28,574 bases of DNA from Chloroflexota bacterium (GTDB lineage Bacteria; Chloroflexota; Dormibacteria; CF-121): positions 1 to 28,574 of the forward strand of contig VBEQ01000145.1 in NCBI GenBank assembly GCA_005881235.1. The letters run 5' to 3'. The translations under genes were made by a program, and so were the position numbers. Under the pieces are notes generated by a model. The model was not told where the DNA came from. It did not search any database and saw nothing but the letters and a program-made list of their open reading frames with translations. Every line of letters starts with the position of its first letter. Positions within the stretch are counted from its first letter, which is position 1. Positions 14,900-22,536 of the stretch are shown here, in pieces.

Positions 14900-17318
14900 G
14901 GATACCGCGTCCTCGCCGCCGCGGGCGACGTCGCGTCAGCCCCTGTCTTTGTTCACGATCCCGTCGCGCTGGCCGGTCATGCTCTTGCTGCTGGCGCTCC
15001 TTCTATCAGCGGGGAGCGCGGTTGGGCTGACGCGCCTGCGTCCGGACGCGCGCGTCGATCTCCTCGTCGACCCCAATGGCGCGGCGTTCAAGGACCAGGC
15101 GCTCTTCGCCGACACCTTCGGCGCCGACCCGGTCGTGGTGATGGCGAAGCCCGCTTCCGGAAGCAGCCTGATCACTCCCGACCACATCGTCGGCCTGTCC
15201 CACCTCGAAGGGAAGCTTCACCAGGCGGCGGGCGTCAAGAAGGTCTACGGCCCGGGAACACTGGTCAACACGCTCGCGATCAGCACCACCACGATCCTGC
15301 TCGACGCCTGCGCCCAGGAGGGAAAGGCCGCGGAAGCCGCCGCACGCCAGCAGGCGATCGCGGCGGGAAAGACCGCGGCACAACAGGACCAGGCCGGTCA
15401 GCAGGCCTTCCAGCAAGCGGTGAGCGCCTGCGCCCAGCGCTATGCCAAGGCCTTTCCACAGCTGGGCGTGCCCGCGGTGAACAACCCGACCTTCATCCAG
15501 GGGGTGCTACTCGAGCCCGATGGCCAGCACGTCCGCCCCTTCTGGAACTGGGCGCTGCCGGACATGCAGCACGCGGTGATCACCGTCCGGCTCGACCGCA
15601 ATGCCTCACTCGACCAGGTCCGTCACGTCATCGACATCGTCAACAGCGCATCGACGAGCGGCGACCTGAAGGAGCTTCACGACCTGCGATTCACCGCCTC
15701 GGGCTCACCAGCGCTCACGCTTTCGGTAGCTGATTCCATCTTGAGTTCGCTCGCGCTGCTTGTTCCTCTGGCGCTGGTTGCGGTCCTTGTCGTCGCCCTC
15801 CTTGCCCTGGGCGCCTCGATGCTGCTCACCATTCTGGTTGCCGCGCTCGGTGCGCTCTGGACTGCGGGCATCGCCGGCTTCCTCGGCCTGCCGGTCACGC
15901 CCGCAACGCTGGTGGTGCTGCCAGTCGTGCTCGGGCTGGCCGCCGACTACTTGATCCAATCGGTGAATCGGGTGATGGAAAGTGAGGGAACGCTGGAGGA
16001 GCGCCTCACGCTGGCGGCGCGCCGGATTCTGCCCAGCACGGGACTGGCCGCGGCCGCCACCGCTGCCGGGATGCTGGCCTTCGTCGCGTCGGGGATTCCG
16101 CTGATCCGCCAGTTCGGGCTCTTCATGGCGCTGGGCGTGGTGATGGCCTGCCTGGCGAACTACCTGGTCGGCCTGCCATTGCTCCTGCTGCTTGGCCGAC
16201 GCGTTCCGTGGGCGCTCAAGGGTGGCGGATTCCGGGCGGCCGCGGGCCGTCGCATCGCTCGCATGGGAAGGCTGGCGCCGCCAGTAGTGGTCGCACTCCT
16301 GGTCATTGGGCTGGCCGGTTGGGCCGCCCTTCCCTCGGTCAAGATCGAAACCGACCCCGCGCAGCTGGTCTCCGCGAACGATGCCGCGTTCGTCCAGGCT
16401 GAGGCAGTTCGCAAAGAGATCGGGCTCACCGGCGAGATCGACCTGCTGGTCCAGGGTCCGGACCCGGCTGCTCCGGACGTCGTGAAATGGCTCGACCAGG
16501 CGAGCCGGCATGCGGCCGCCCAGTCAGGCGGTGATCTCAAGCCGCTGGAGAGTCTTCCCGCGTTCCTCGCTGGCTTCAACCAGGGCACGCTGCCCGACCC
16601 CGACCGTTCCGCGTTGATCCTGAGCCGGATCCCGAGTTATTTCAGTAGCGCCGTTTACGACAAGTCGCAGGGTCTGGCGCTGACGATCTTCGGATTGCCG
16701 CACGTGACATCGGTCGAGCGTGATCATGTCCTGGTCACGGGACTCGACCAGGTCGCGAGTCCACCATCCGGGTACCGCGCCTTCCCGGCCGGCCTGGCGG
16801 TGGTCGCGGACCGAGCGCTGAGCGAGTTGAAGGGCGAGCAGCTACGGCTTACCGGGCTGTCCATCGGGTTGATCCTGCTGGTTCTGCTGCTGGCCTACCG
16901 CCGGCCGGTTCCGGCGATCCTCGCCATCCTCCCCACGGTCGTCGCGGCGGGAGCGGCGACCGGTTTGCTGTTCCTGGTCGACAGCCTGTCCGGCCAGCGT
17001 TCGAGTCCGATCACCATCCTGTTGGAAGGCGTGGTGGTCGCCTTTGCCACCGAGTTCGGTGTCCTCTGGCTGGCGCGCTACCGCGGCGAACGCGCCGTCG
17101 GCGTCGAGCCGAGCGACGCGGCCGGCCGCGCGTCGACCGGCGTTGGGCCGGCCATCGCCGCCTCGGCGCTGGCACTGGCGGCCGGCTTCGCGGTGCTCGC
17201 GATCAGCCCGGTGCCATCGGTAAGAGACTTCGGCATCTGGAGTGCCTTCGATCTCATCCTGGCAACGGCGGCGGTGCTGATCCTTCTCCCGCCGCTGGCG
17301 CGACGCTGGTATGCCTGA
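14862..17318 (+). CDS. RND-superfamily MMPL/HpnN-like lipid transporter
   Basis: I call 818 residues from ATG 14862, overlapping MCE gene 6 by 38 bases; no clear ribosome site supports it, and TTG 14877 or 14889 are alternatives. The layout is RND: a first helix (about 38-57), a large extracytoplasmic domain (58-295), five helices (about 296-446) including GLAADYLIQSVNR with the GxxxDY motif of MMPL proteins, a second single helix (about 473-490), a second extracytoplasmic domain, and five final helices with ATEFGVLWLARYRGER at the symmetric position. The first outer domain carries an Ala/Gln-rich helical insert bracketed by DAC150AQ and SAC190AQ. MMPL/HpnN proteins move lipids using the proton gradient. 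Its place in the MCE operon suggests shared cargo (inference). Confidence 0.88.
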   Translation: MIRISLRSSLATRDTASSPPRATSRQPLSLFTIPSRWPVMLLLLALLLSAGSAVGLTRLRPDARVDLLVDPNGAAFKDQALFADTFGADPVVVMAKPASGSSLITPDHIVGLSHLEGKLHQAAGVKKVYGPGTLVNTLAISTTTILLDACAQEGKAAEAAARQQAIAAGKTAAQQDQAGQQAFQQAVSACAQRYAKAFPQLGVPAVNNPTFIQGVLLEPDGQHVRPFWNWALPDMQHAVITVRLDRNASLDQVRHVIDIVNSASTSGDLKELHDLRFTASGSPALTLSVADSILSSLALLVPLALVAVLVVALLALGASMLLTILVAALGALWTAGIAGFLGLPVTPATLVVLPVVLGLAADYLIQSVNRVMESEGTLEERLTLAARRILPSTGLAAAATAAGMLAFVASGIPLIRQFGLFMALGVVMACLANYLVGLPLLLLLGRRVPWALKGGGFRAAAGRRIARMGRLAPPVVVALLVIGLAGWAALPSVKIETDPAQLVSANDAAFVQAEAVRKEIGLTGEIDLLVQGPDPAAPDVVKWLDQASRHAAAQSGGDLKPLESLPAFLAGFNQGTLPDPDRSALILSRIPSYFSSAVYDKSQGLALTIFGLPHVTSVERDHVLVTGLDQVASPPSGYRAFPAGLAVVADRALSELKGEQLRLTGLSIGLILLVLLLAYRRPVPAILAILPTVVAAGAATGLLFLVDSLSGQRSSPITILLEGVVVAFATEFGVLWLARYRGERAVGVEPSDAAGRASTGVGPAIAASALALAAGFAVLAISPVPSVRDFGIWSAFDLILATAAVLILLPPLARRWYA

Positions 17319-17331
17319 CCTCTACGGATAG

Positions 17332-17562
17332 ATGGACCTGTATCGCGGATGGCGGCCGCGGGAGACCGATCCCGCCAACCTGGGAACGACGATCTTTACG
17401 CTCCTTGTAATCGCCGTGGCCATCGCCGGCATTGGGTATGTGCTCCTGCCGGCTCTAAGCGGCGTTGCCTCGATCGTCCTGATTGGGCTATTCCTGATCA
17501 TCGGCGTACTGTGCATTCTTCTTGTGGTTCGCATCATCCAGCTTCTGCTGGGATCGAGATAG
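17332..17562 (+). CDS. Small two-helix membrane protein at the end of the MCE-MMPL operon
   Basis: This 76-residue protein is not a family I recognise. A charged 18-residue cytosolic lead (MDLYRGWRPRETDPANLG) is followed by two membrane helices at about residues 20-39 and 47-70, with a short linker (PALSGVA) and a basic end (LLLGSR). The ATG at 17332 lies 13 bases after the MMPL stop; GGAT upstream is a weak ribosome site. The composition and placement look like a real gene, not a shadow frame, and its codon pattern resembles its neighbours. It is probably co-transcribed with the MMPL gene and might be an accessory or assembly factor of the transporter, but nothing in its sequence shows a function. 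Confidence 0.7.
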   Translation: MDLYRGWRPRETDPANLGTTIFTLLVIAVAIAGIGYVLLPALSGVASIVLIGLFLIIGVLCILLVVRIIQLLLGSR

Positions 17563-17623
17563 CGGGCCGAAATGGTGGGTGTGCGCACGGCAGCGTGCCG
17601 CCACTGCCAGGACCATCAAGCTG

Positions 17624-19456
17624 CTAGGAGACGGTCGGCGTCGGGAGGGTGAGCGTGACCGCGGCGTAGCTGATGATCGAGGGGATGGGATAGGTATCCA
17701 TTCTCAAGTAGGGCGTATCGCTTTGGGTGACCTCGAGCCGCATCCTGTGATTTGGCGCGAAGTCCCATCCGTTGCCCTGCAGGCAGGTGTCGATCGAGAC
17801 TGCCGCCGGTCCTCCCGTGAAGCGATAGGTCCCGCGCGTGACCAGCGTCCGGCTTCCGTCCTCGGCCACGTCCCACAACCGGGTATCGATCTCCGCATCG
17901 ACGCCGGTGACGGTCATGTCGAGGTGCAGCAATGGCTCACCCAGAAGGGTGAATGCGCGGGGAACCGCGAAGTCCCAGCCAGCGCCCGGCGGCATCGCGG
18001 CCGGCAGGCTCACACAGGCGCCGTTTCCCGCGTGCGTGCCGGCGACGGCGATCGGGTCCGTCGGTGGACCGATTGGGTCCACCGTCGCGGAGGTGGTCGC
18101 CTGGGTCGTGTTGGCGCTGAAGACTGCGCGGTCGGGCGCGAGGCCTGCCCAATTCGGGCTCGTGTAGATGGCGCCGGTGGCGCCGGAACAGGTCGTGACC
18201 TGGGCGGATGCGTCGAGGGCCGGTGCTGGTGAGCCCTTCAGATAGTGGTCGAGGAACGCGTTCGCCTGCGTGTTCAGACCGCTCCACACCGTCGCCTTAT
18301 TCTGGGCGATCGGGTGGCCGACGTCGGCGACCGCGACCTTCACGGGCCAGCCATTCGCCTGAAGCTTGTTCACCATCGAGACCCCCTCGACCTCGGGGAA
18401 CAGCTCGTCGGTCCAGCCCTGGATGTCAAAGACCGGAACGAGGTCTGTGGTTCGCGCGATCAGCGCATCCTGGTAGTAGGCGGACTTCCAGGTCTTGAGC
18501 TGGTTGATGGCACTCGCCACGAGCGGATCGACGGCTGGATCGTAGGGCTCGCCCGCGTTGACCCGGGCAAACCAAGCCGTGATATTGGCCGACGGATCGA
18601 GGCAGGGCTGGGGACAGTAGAAGCCGTTGGGGGCGTTGCCGCTGTAGTAGAAATACGAAACATAGCTTTGCTTCTCGACTCCAACCGGGCTCAGCCGGTT
18701 GCCGTCGGGAAGGAGGACCCCGTCAGAAGCGCGGCCGTTGGGAAGCAGCGAGTCGACCAGGTCGCTCCACGGATACTTCGGCACGGCGGCCGCCAGGTGC
18801 ATTGCGAGATGCCGCAACGGCGAGGTCCATGGAACAAGGCTCGCCTGGTCGTAGGTGGCGGGATCAGAAGGGTCCGGGACCGCGGCGATGCGGTCGCCCT
18901 GCACAGCCAGCAGCAGCGATTGGCCCCCGCCATACGATCCCCCGGTCACGGCGACCTTCTGTGGGTCCGCCACTCCCAGGTCCGCCAGCAGGCCGGCCAG
19001 GTACTGCGTGTCGCGAACCTCGAAACGCCGATCCGCGAGGTGCATCCACCCGCGGGCGCACCTGGGATCGGTCAGCGGCCCCTGTCCGCAAGATCCGTGG
19101 AAACCACGCGCGGTGTAGGTGAGGACGGCATAGCCTCGGGAGGCGAACCAGAAATTGTTGTAGTGGTCCTTGTCGGGGTTCGCGTTATCGGCGCTGGTCG
19201 ACTCCCACTCCGTCTTCTGATTCGCGTAGCCGTGGAGCATGACGATCAACGGCCGGGGGGTGACCGGACCGGGGGGAAGCGTCAGGTCGGCGTCGAGCGG
19301 CACCCCGTCCCAGGAGGGCACCTTTCCGCTACAGACGACGGGGGCCCCGGCGGACGCCTGCGTGCAGCCGAAACCGGTTGGGATCGGAGCGAGCGCATTG
19401 CCCGGGAGGAGCCCGATCAGCGCGGGCCAAGGCAAGAGCGCCGCAAGCCACCGCAT
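17624..19456 (-). CDS. Exported S15/CocE-family serine hydrolase (X-Pro dipeptidyl-peptidase-like)
   Basis: The protein has 610 residues. A hydrophobic N-terminus (LAALLPWPALIGLLPGNALA) looks like a signal peptide. An alpha/beta-hydrolase domain follows: PLIVMLHGYANQKTEWE, the oxyanion strand ASRGYAVLTYTARGFHGSCG, nucleophile Ser174 in TGGSYGGGQS, likely acid Asp350 in FDIQGWTDELFPEVEG and likely base His381 in VADVGHP. The last 180 residues fit the PepX C-terminal beta domain. CocE/S15 enzymes cleave Xaa-Pro peptides, acyl esters or beta-lactam-like amides; the substrate cannot be chosen here. Cysteine pairs in the outer region (for example C281/C285) suit an exported enzyme. It faces the MCE operon tail to tail, and lies 45 bases after the enoyl-CoA hydratase gene, so both may share a transcript. 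The ATG at 19456 lacks a strong ribosome site. Confidence 0.87.
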   Translation of the reverse strand: MRWLAALLPWPALIGLLPGNALAPIPTGFGCTQASAGAPVVCSGKVPSWDGVPLDADLTLPPGPVTPRPLIVMLHGYANQKTEWESTSADNANPDKDHYNNFWFASRGYAVLTYTARGFHGSCGQGPLTDPRCARGWMHLADRRFEVRDTQYLAGLLADLGVADPQKVAVTGGSYGGGQSLLLAVQGDRIAAVPDPSDPATYDQASLVPWTSPLRHLAMHLAAAVPKYPWSDLVDSLLPNGRASDGVLLPDGNRLSPVGVEKQSYVSYFYYSGNAPNGFYCPQPCLDPSANITAWFARVNAGEPYDPAVDPLVASAINQLKTWKSAYYQDALIARTTDLVPVFDIQGWTDELFPEVEGVSMVNKLQANGWPVKVAVADVGHPIAQNKATVWSGLNTQANAFLDHYLKGSPAPALDASAQVTTCSGATGAIYTSPNWAGLAPDRAVFSANTTQATTSATVDPIGPPTDPIAVAGTHAGNGACVSLPAAMPPGAGWDFAVPRAFTLLGEPLLHLDMTVTGVDAEIDTRLWDVAEDGSRTLVTRGTYRFTGGPAAVSIDTCLQGNGWDFAPNHRMRLEVTQSDTPYLRMDTYPIPSIISYAAVTLTLPTPTVS

Positions 19457-19501
19457 CCCAAAATGGGTTTACCGCATCGCGCGCACGTGATGCAACCGGC
19501 G

Positions 19502-20302
19502 CTATTCGCCCTTCCAGCTGGGCTTGCGCTTTTCGGCGAAGGCGGCGAGCCCCTCTTTGGCGTCGGCGGTCTCGAAGAGACGGAAGATGCCTTCGCGCTC
19601 CAGCGAAAGTGCGCTCTCGAGCGACATCTCGAGCCCTTGCTTCGCCACCAGCTTGATCTCCCCGATGGCGGCCCGGGGGCCGCCCGCCAGGGTGGCCGCG
19701 AACGCGATCGCCTCGGGCAGCAACTGGTCTGGGGCGACCAGCCGGTCGACGATCCCCAGCGCCGCCGCGGTCTTCGGGTCCAGTGGCTTGCCGGTCAGGA
19801 GCAGTTCCATCGCTTTCTGCCGGCCGATCAGGCGCGGTAGGCGCTGGGTGCCGCCGTTTCCGGGCAGCAGACCGAGCGTGACTTCGGGAACGCCCAGCCG
19901 GTATTCGCCCTCCGCGGCGAAGCGGAAATCGGCGGCCAGCGAGATCTCCAACCCACCGCCAAGGCAGTGGCCGCCAATGGCGGCGATGAAGACCTTGGGG
20001 GTGTGCTCCATCTTGAGGAGGACCTCGTGCATGTGGAGGATCGTCATCGCCCGCGCTTTGGCAGTGACGCTACGGAACATCCCGATGTCCGCGCCGGCGC
20101 TGAAGAATTTCGGCAGGTCCGACATCAGCACCACGGCGCCGATCGCCTCGTCGAAACGGATCTCATCGATGGCGGCATTGAGGTCATCGATGAACTGCCG
20201 GTCATACGAATTCGCTGGCGGGCGATTGAGGTGAATGAGGGCGACGCCGCCCTGCTCCCTGGTGACCGACACAACCCTGGCCGAGGTGGTCGCTTGCTCC
20301 AT
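19502..20302 (-). CDS. Enoyl-CoA hydratase/isomerase (crotonase family)
   Basis: This is a 266-residue, full-length crotonase. It shows LIHLNRPPANSY, oxyanion-hole segments FFSAGADI and IAAIGGHCLGGGLEI, and both acid residues of true hydratases, Glu119 (GGGLEI) and Glu140 (LGVPEVTLGLLPGNGGTQRL). It should add water across 2-enoyl-CoA double bonds in fatty-acid beta-oxidation or a related acyl-CoA route in the cytosol. The C-terminal end FAEKRKPSWKGE is usual for the family. The ATG at 20302 follows a strong AGGAGG ribosome site 6 bases upstream. It is divergent from the aldehyde dehydrogenase gene, with 92 bases between, and the S15 hydrolase gene follows it. Confidence 0.94.
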   Translation of the reverse strand: MEQATTSARVVSVTREQGGVALIHLNRPPANSYDRQFIDDLNAAIDEIRFDEAIGAVVLMSDLPKFFSAGADIGMFRSVTAKARAMTILHMHEVLLKMEHTPKVFIAAIGGHCLGGGLEISLAADFRFAAEGEYRLGVPEVTLGLLPGNGGTQRLPRLIGRQKAMELLLTGKPLDPKTAAALGIVDRLVAPDQLLPEAIAFAATLAGGPRAAIGEIKLVAKQGLEMSLESALSLEREGIFRLFETADAKEGLAAFAEKRKPSWKGE

Positions 20303-20325
20303 CGATCCCTCCTGTTTGATAGGGC

Positions 20326-20341
20326 GGCGGGATTTCCCGCC
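20326..20341. promoter_or_regulatory. Near-perfect palindrome in the divergent hydratase/dehydrogenase control region
   Basis: GGCGGG-ATTT-CCCGCC is a 6-bp inverted repeat with a 4-base centre. It lies in the 92-base gap between the two divergent genes, just upstream of the hydratase ribosome site. It could be an operator for a dimeric repressor or a 5' leader hairpin. I found no convincing sigma70 hexamer pair in the gap on either strand. Confidence 0.4.
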
Positions 20342-20394
20342 TGTTGTGTACCCTGAAGTCTAGTTCGCATCGGCATTTGGAGGACGAGCAACAC

Positions 20395-21837
20395 ATGAGC
20401 ACGATGGTGATTGACGGCAAGCCGGCGTCGGCGCGTTCCGGCGCGACCGTGGAGATCCACGACCCCTCGACCGGTGAGCGGGTCGACACAGTCCCGCAGG
20501 CCGGTGTCGAGGAGACCCGGCAGGCAATCGATGCGGCCCACGCGGCGTTCCGCGGCTGGGCCGACACCCTGCCGCAGAAGCGCACGCAGATCCTGATGAA
20601 GGGCGCGGCACTCGCGCGGCAGCACCTCGACGAGGTCGCTTCCTTGCTCACCCGCGAACAGGGCAAGCCGCTGCGCGACTCGAAGATCGAGGCCGAGCGA
20701 TTCGTCGAGAACATCGAGTTCTACGCCATGCTGTCCGCGTCCGGCGCGATCCGTGGCAAGCACGTCCAGCTCTCGGTGCCCGGCGCCTATGGCATGGTCG
20801 TCCGGCGTCCGCTGGGTGTCGTGGGCGCCATCATCCCCTGGAACTTTCCACTCACCTTGCTGGCCAACAAGATCGCGCCCGCCCTCGCCGTCGGGAACAC
20901 CGTGGTCGCCAAGCCCGCCAGCAGCACCCCGCTTTCCACCATCCGCCTCGTCGAGCTGATGAACGAGGGTGGCCTTCCGCCGGGTGTCCTCAACGTCGTG
21001 GTCGGCCCCGGCGCGGTAGTGGGCCAGGAGCTGATCAAGAACGGCAAAGTCCGCAAGATCGGATTCACCGGGGAGACCCAGACCGGCAAGCAGGTCATGG
21101 CGGAGGCGGCCTCCGACCTGAAGCACGTCACGCTCGAGCTCGGCGGCAGTGATCCCGCCATCGTTTGCGATGACGCCGACATCGAGCAGGCGAGCAAGGC
21201 GATCGCCATCGGCCGGTTCTTCAACGCCGGCCAGGCTTGCCTCGCGGTGAAGCGCGTATACGTCTTCGAGGCTGTCGCCCAGGAACTGATCGACAAGCTC
21301 GCCGCCCGAGCCAAGAAGCTCAAGGTGGCACCCGGCGCCGACCCCTCCTCTCAGATGGGCCCGATGCATACCGCCGGCGGGCGGGAGACGATCGAGGAGC
21401 AGTTGAAGGACGCACTCGATCGCGGGGCGCGCCTCGTGGCCGGCGGTCACCGGCTGCGAGGGGAGCCCTTCGATCGGGGCTTCTTCTTCGAGCCCACCAT
21501 CATCACGGACGTCCCCAAAGAGGCACGTGTCTGGCGCGAGGAAACCTTCGGCCCGCTCCTGCCGATTGCCCCCGTCAAGGACCTCGATGAGGCGCTGGCT
21601 CGTGCCAATGACTCCGAGTTCGGGTTGGGCTCGTCGATCTTCACCCGCGATCTCAAGCGGTCTCAGCAGGCGATCGACCGGCTGGATGCCGGCTACACCT
21701 GGGTGAACACGATCCAGGTCGCCTATGACGAGCTGCCCTTCGGCGGCACCAAGCACAGCGGTTTCGGCAAAGAACACGGCGTCGAGGTGCTCGATTTCTA
21801 TACCGAGCAGAAGAGCGTCGTGGTGGCGGGCGTCTAG
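20395..21837 (+). CDS. Aldehyde dehydrogenase, succinate-semialdehyde dehydrogenase-like
   Basis: The protein has 480 residues, a normal length. The catalytic set is complete: Asn150 (IIPWNFP), Lys173 (VAKPASSTP), Glu248 (VTLELGG) and nucleophile Cys282 (NAGQACLAVKR), with EETFGPLLPI and FGGTKHSGFGKEHG near the end. The enzyme oxidises an aldehyde to the acid using NAD(P)+. KPAS after the lysine, in place of KPSE, matches NADP-using GabD-type enzymes, so NADP+ or dual use is likely. The substrate is unproven. ATG 20395 is chosen because conserved sequence starts right after it; the GGAGG upstream is 11 bases away, a little far, and ATG 20404 is possible. The next gene, a short crotonase, starts close behind its stop. 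Confidence 0.92.
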   Translation: MSTMVIDGKPASARSGATVEIHDPSTGERVDTVPQAGVEETRQAIDAAHAAFRGWADTLPQKRTQILMKGAALARQHLDEVASLLTREQGKPLRDSKIEAERFVENIEFYAMLSASGAIRGKHVQLSVPGAYGMVVRRPLGVVGAIIPWNFPLTLLANKIAPALAVGNTVVAKPASSTPLSTIRLVELMNEGGLPPGVLNVVVGPGAVVGQELIKNGKVRKIGFTGETQTGKQVMAEAASDLKHVTLELGGSDPAIVCDDADIEQASKAIAIGRFFNAGQACLAVKRVYVFEAVAQELIDKLAARAKKLKVAPGADPSSQMGPMHTAGGRETIEEQLKDALDRGARLVAGGHRLRGEPFDRGFFFEPTIITDVPKEARVWREETFGPLLPIAPVKDLDEALARANDSEFGLGSSIFTRDLKRSQQAIDRLDAGYTWVNTIQVAYDELPFGGTKHSGFGKEHGVEVLDFYTEQKSVVVAGV

Positions 21838-21926
21838 CGGCCGGCGAGCTCCTCGAGCGCCGGTCCGACGGCATCCTCTCGCTGCGGCTGAACCGGCCGG
21901 AAGCGCGTAACGCGCTCAGTCCGTCG

Positions 21927-22448
21927 ATGGTTCGGGCACTGCATGCCTCGCTGGCCCACGCGCGCGAGGACGCCGCAATCCGGGCCGTGACACTGGCCGG
22001 AACCGGTGACACGTTCAGCGCCGGCGCCGATCTGAAGGAGTTCATCAGCGAGCGTCCGCCCCTCGAGCAAGCCCTCGAACGACGTGAACTCGGCGCCCTC
22101 TTCCTGCTGATCGACTCCTACCCCAAGCCAGTAGTCGCCATGGTCAACGGTGATGCACTGGGCGCGGGCTTCGGGTTGGTCGCCGTCTGCCCGCTGTCGG
22201 TCGCCGTCGAAACCGCCCGCTTCGGTCTGCCCGGGGTGCGCCTCGGCATCATGCCGCTGACCATCATGCCGGCGATCTTTCGAAGCCTGCCGCGCAAGCT
22301 TGGGCTGGAGCTGATGCTGACCGGGCGGTTGATGACGGCGAACGAGGCCGCGCTGGCCGGCTTGGTCAACGCCGCCGTCGCCGCCACCGAGCTGGAGGCT
22401 GCCACCGTGCGCCTGGCGCGGGCCGCCGGCGTCGAGATCGGGGTCTAA
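21927..22448 (+). CDS. Shortened crotonase-fold protein, possibly decaying
   Basis: The 173-residue frame has crotonase features: FSAGADLKEF, VVAMVNGDALGAGFGLVAV, and FGLPGVRLGIMPLTIMPAIF with LELMLTGRLMTANEAALAGL. Clear crotonase coding continues upstream of the only ATG, back to about 21837 (ILSLRLNRPEARNALSPSM), yet no ATG, GTG or TTG exists in that stretch before a stop at 21726. The protein also ends about 55 residues before normal family members do (ARAAGVEIGV). The two positions that hold the catalytic glutamates of hydratases are glycine here (GAGFGL and LPGVRLG). It may be a remnant, or a non-hydratase member with an unusual start (CTG at 21882 or 21888). It directly follows the aldehyde dehydrogenase gene, with codon use like its neighbours. 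Confidence 0.6.
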   Translation: MVRALHASLAHAREDAAIRAVTLAGTGDTFSAGADLKEFISERPPLEQALERRELGALFLLIDSYPKPVVAMVNGDALGAGFGLVAVCPLSVAVETARFGLPGVRLGIMPLTIMPAIFRSLPRKLGLELMLTGRLMTANEAALAGLVNAAVAATELEAATVRLARAAGVEIGV

Positions 22449-22462
22449 CAGGCCTCTAACAA

Positions 22463-22489
22463 TTGAGGTGTAGTTCTATTTGCTACTGT
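22463..22489 (+). promoter_or_regulatory. Possible promoter of the peptide importer operon
   Basis: TTGAGG (22463-22468) is followed after 15 bases by TACTGT (22484-22489), which is preceded by TGC and so has an extended -10 form. The spacer is shorter than ideal. The expected transcript start is near 22496, in the only gap before the binding-protein gene that could hold a promoter. Confidence 0.35.
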
Positions 22490-22497
22490 TTGGGCAG

Positions 22498-22512
22498 TCC
22501 TCGTAGCGAGGA
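22498..22512 (+). other. 5' leader hairpin before the binding-protein gene
   Basis: TCCTCG-TAG-CGAGGA forms a 6-bp stem with a 3-base loop, at or just after the predicted transcript start and about 15 bases before the AAGGGAGGG ribosome site. Such a 5' hairpin could protect the mRNA. Confidence 0.4.
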
Positions 22513-22536
22513 AGGAACGGGAAAAAGGGAGGGTCT

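Noticed and set aside
17563..17623. Bidirectional terminator between the convergent small membrane gene and the S15 hydrolase
   Set aside because: Only a 5-bp hairpin (CGGCA-GCG-TGCCG, 17588-17600) is present, with no T-tract on either strand.
18245..19840. A 531-codon open frame on the plus strand across the S15 hydrolase region
   Set aside because: It is antisense to a hydrolase and a hydratase with intact motifs, has low-complexity Arg/Gly/Val composition and no recognisable domain; long antisense frames are expected at this GC content.
20125..21777. A 550-codon open frame on the minus strand opposite the aldehyde dehydrogenase
   Set aside because: It is a mirror of the well-supported dehydrogenase gene, with Asp/Leu/Arg-rich composition and no domain.
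21800..21840. Programmed frameshift joining the aldehyde dehydrogenase to the crotonase
   Set aside because: No slippery heptamer is present near the dehydrogenase stop and no fusion of this kind is known to me; a missing start codon is the simpler reading.
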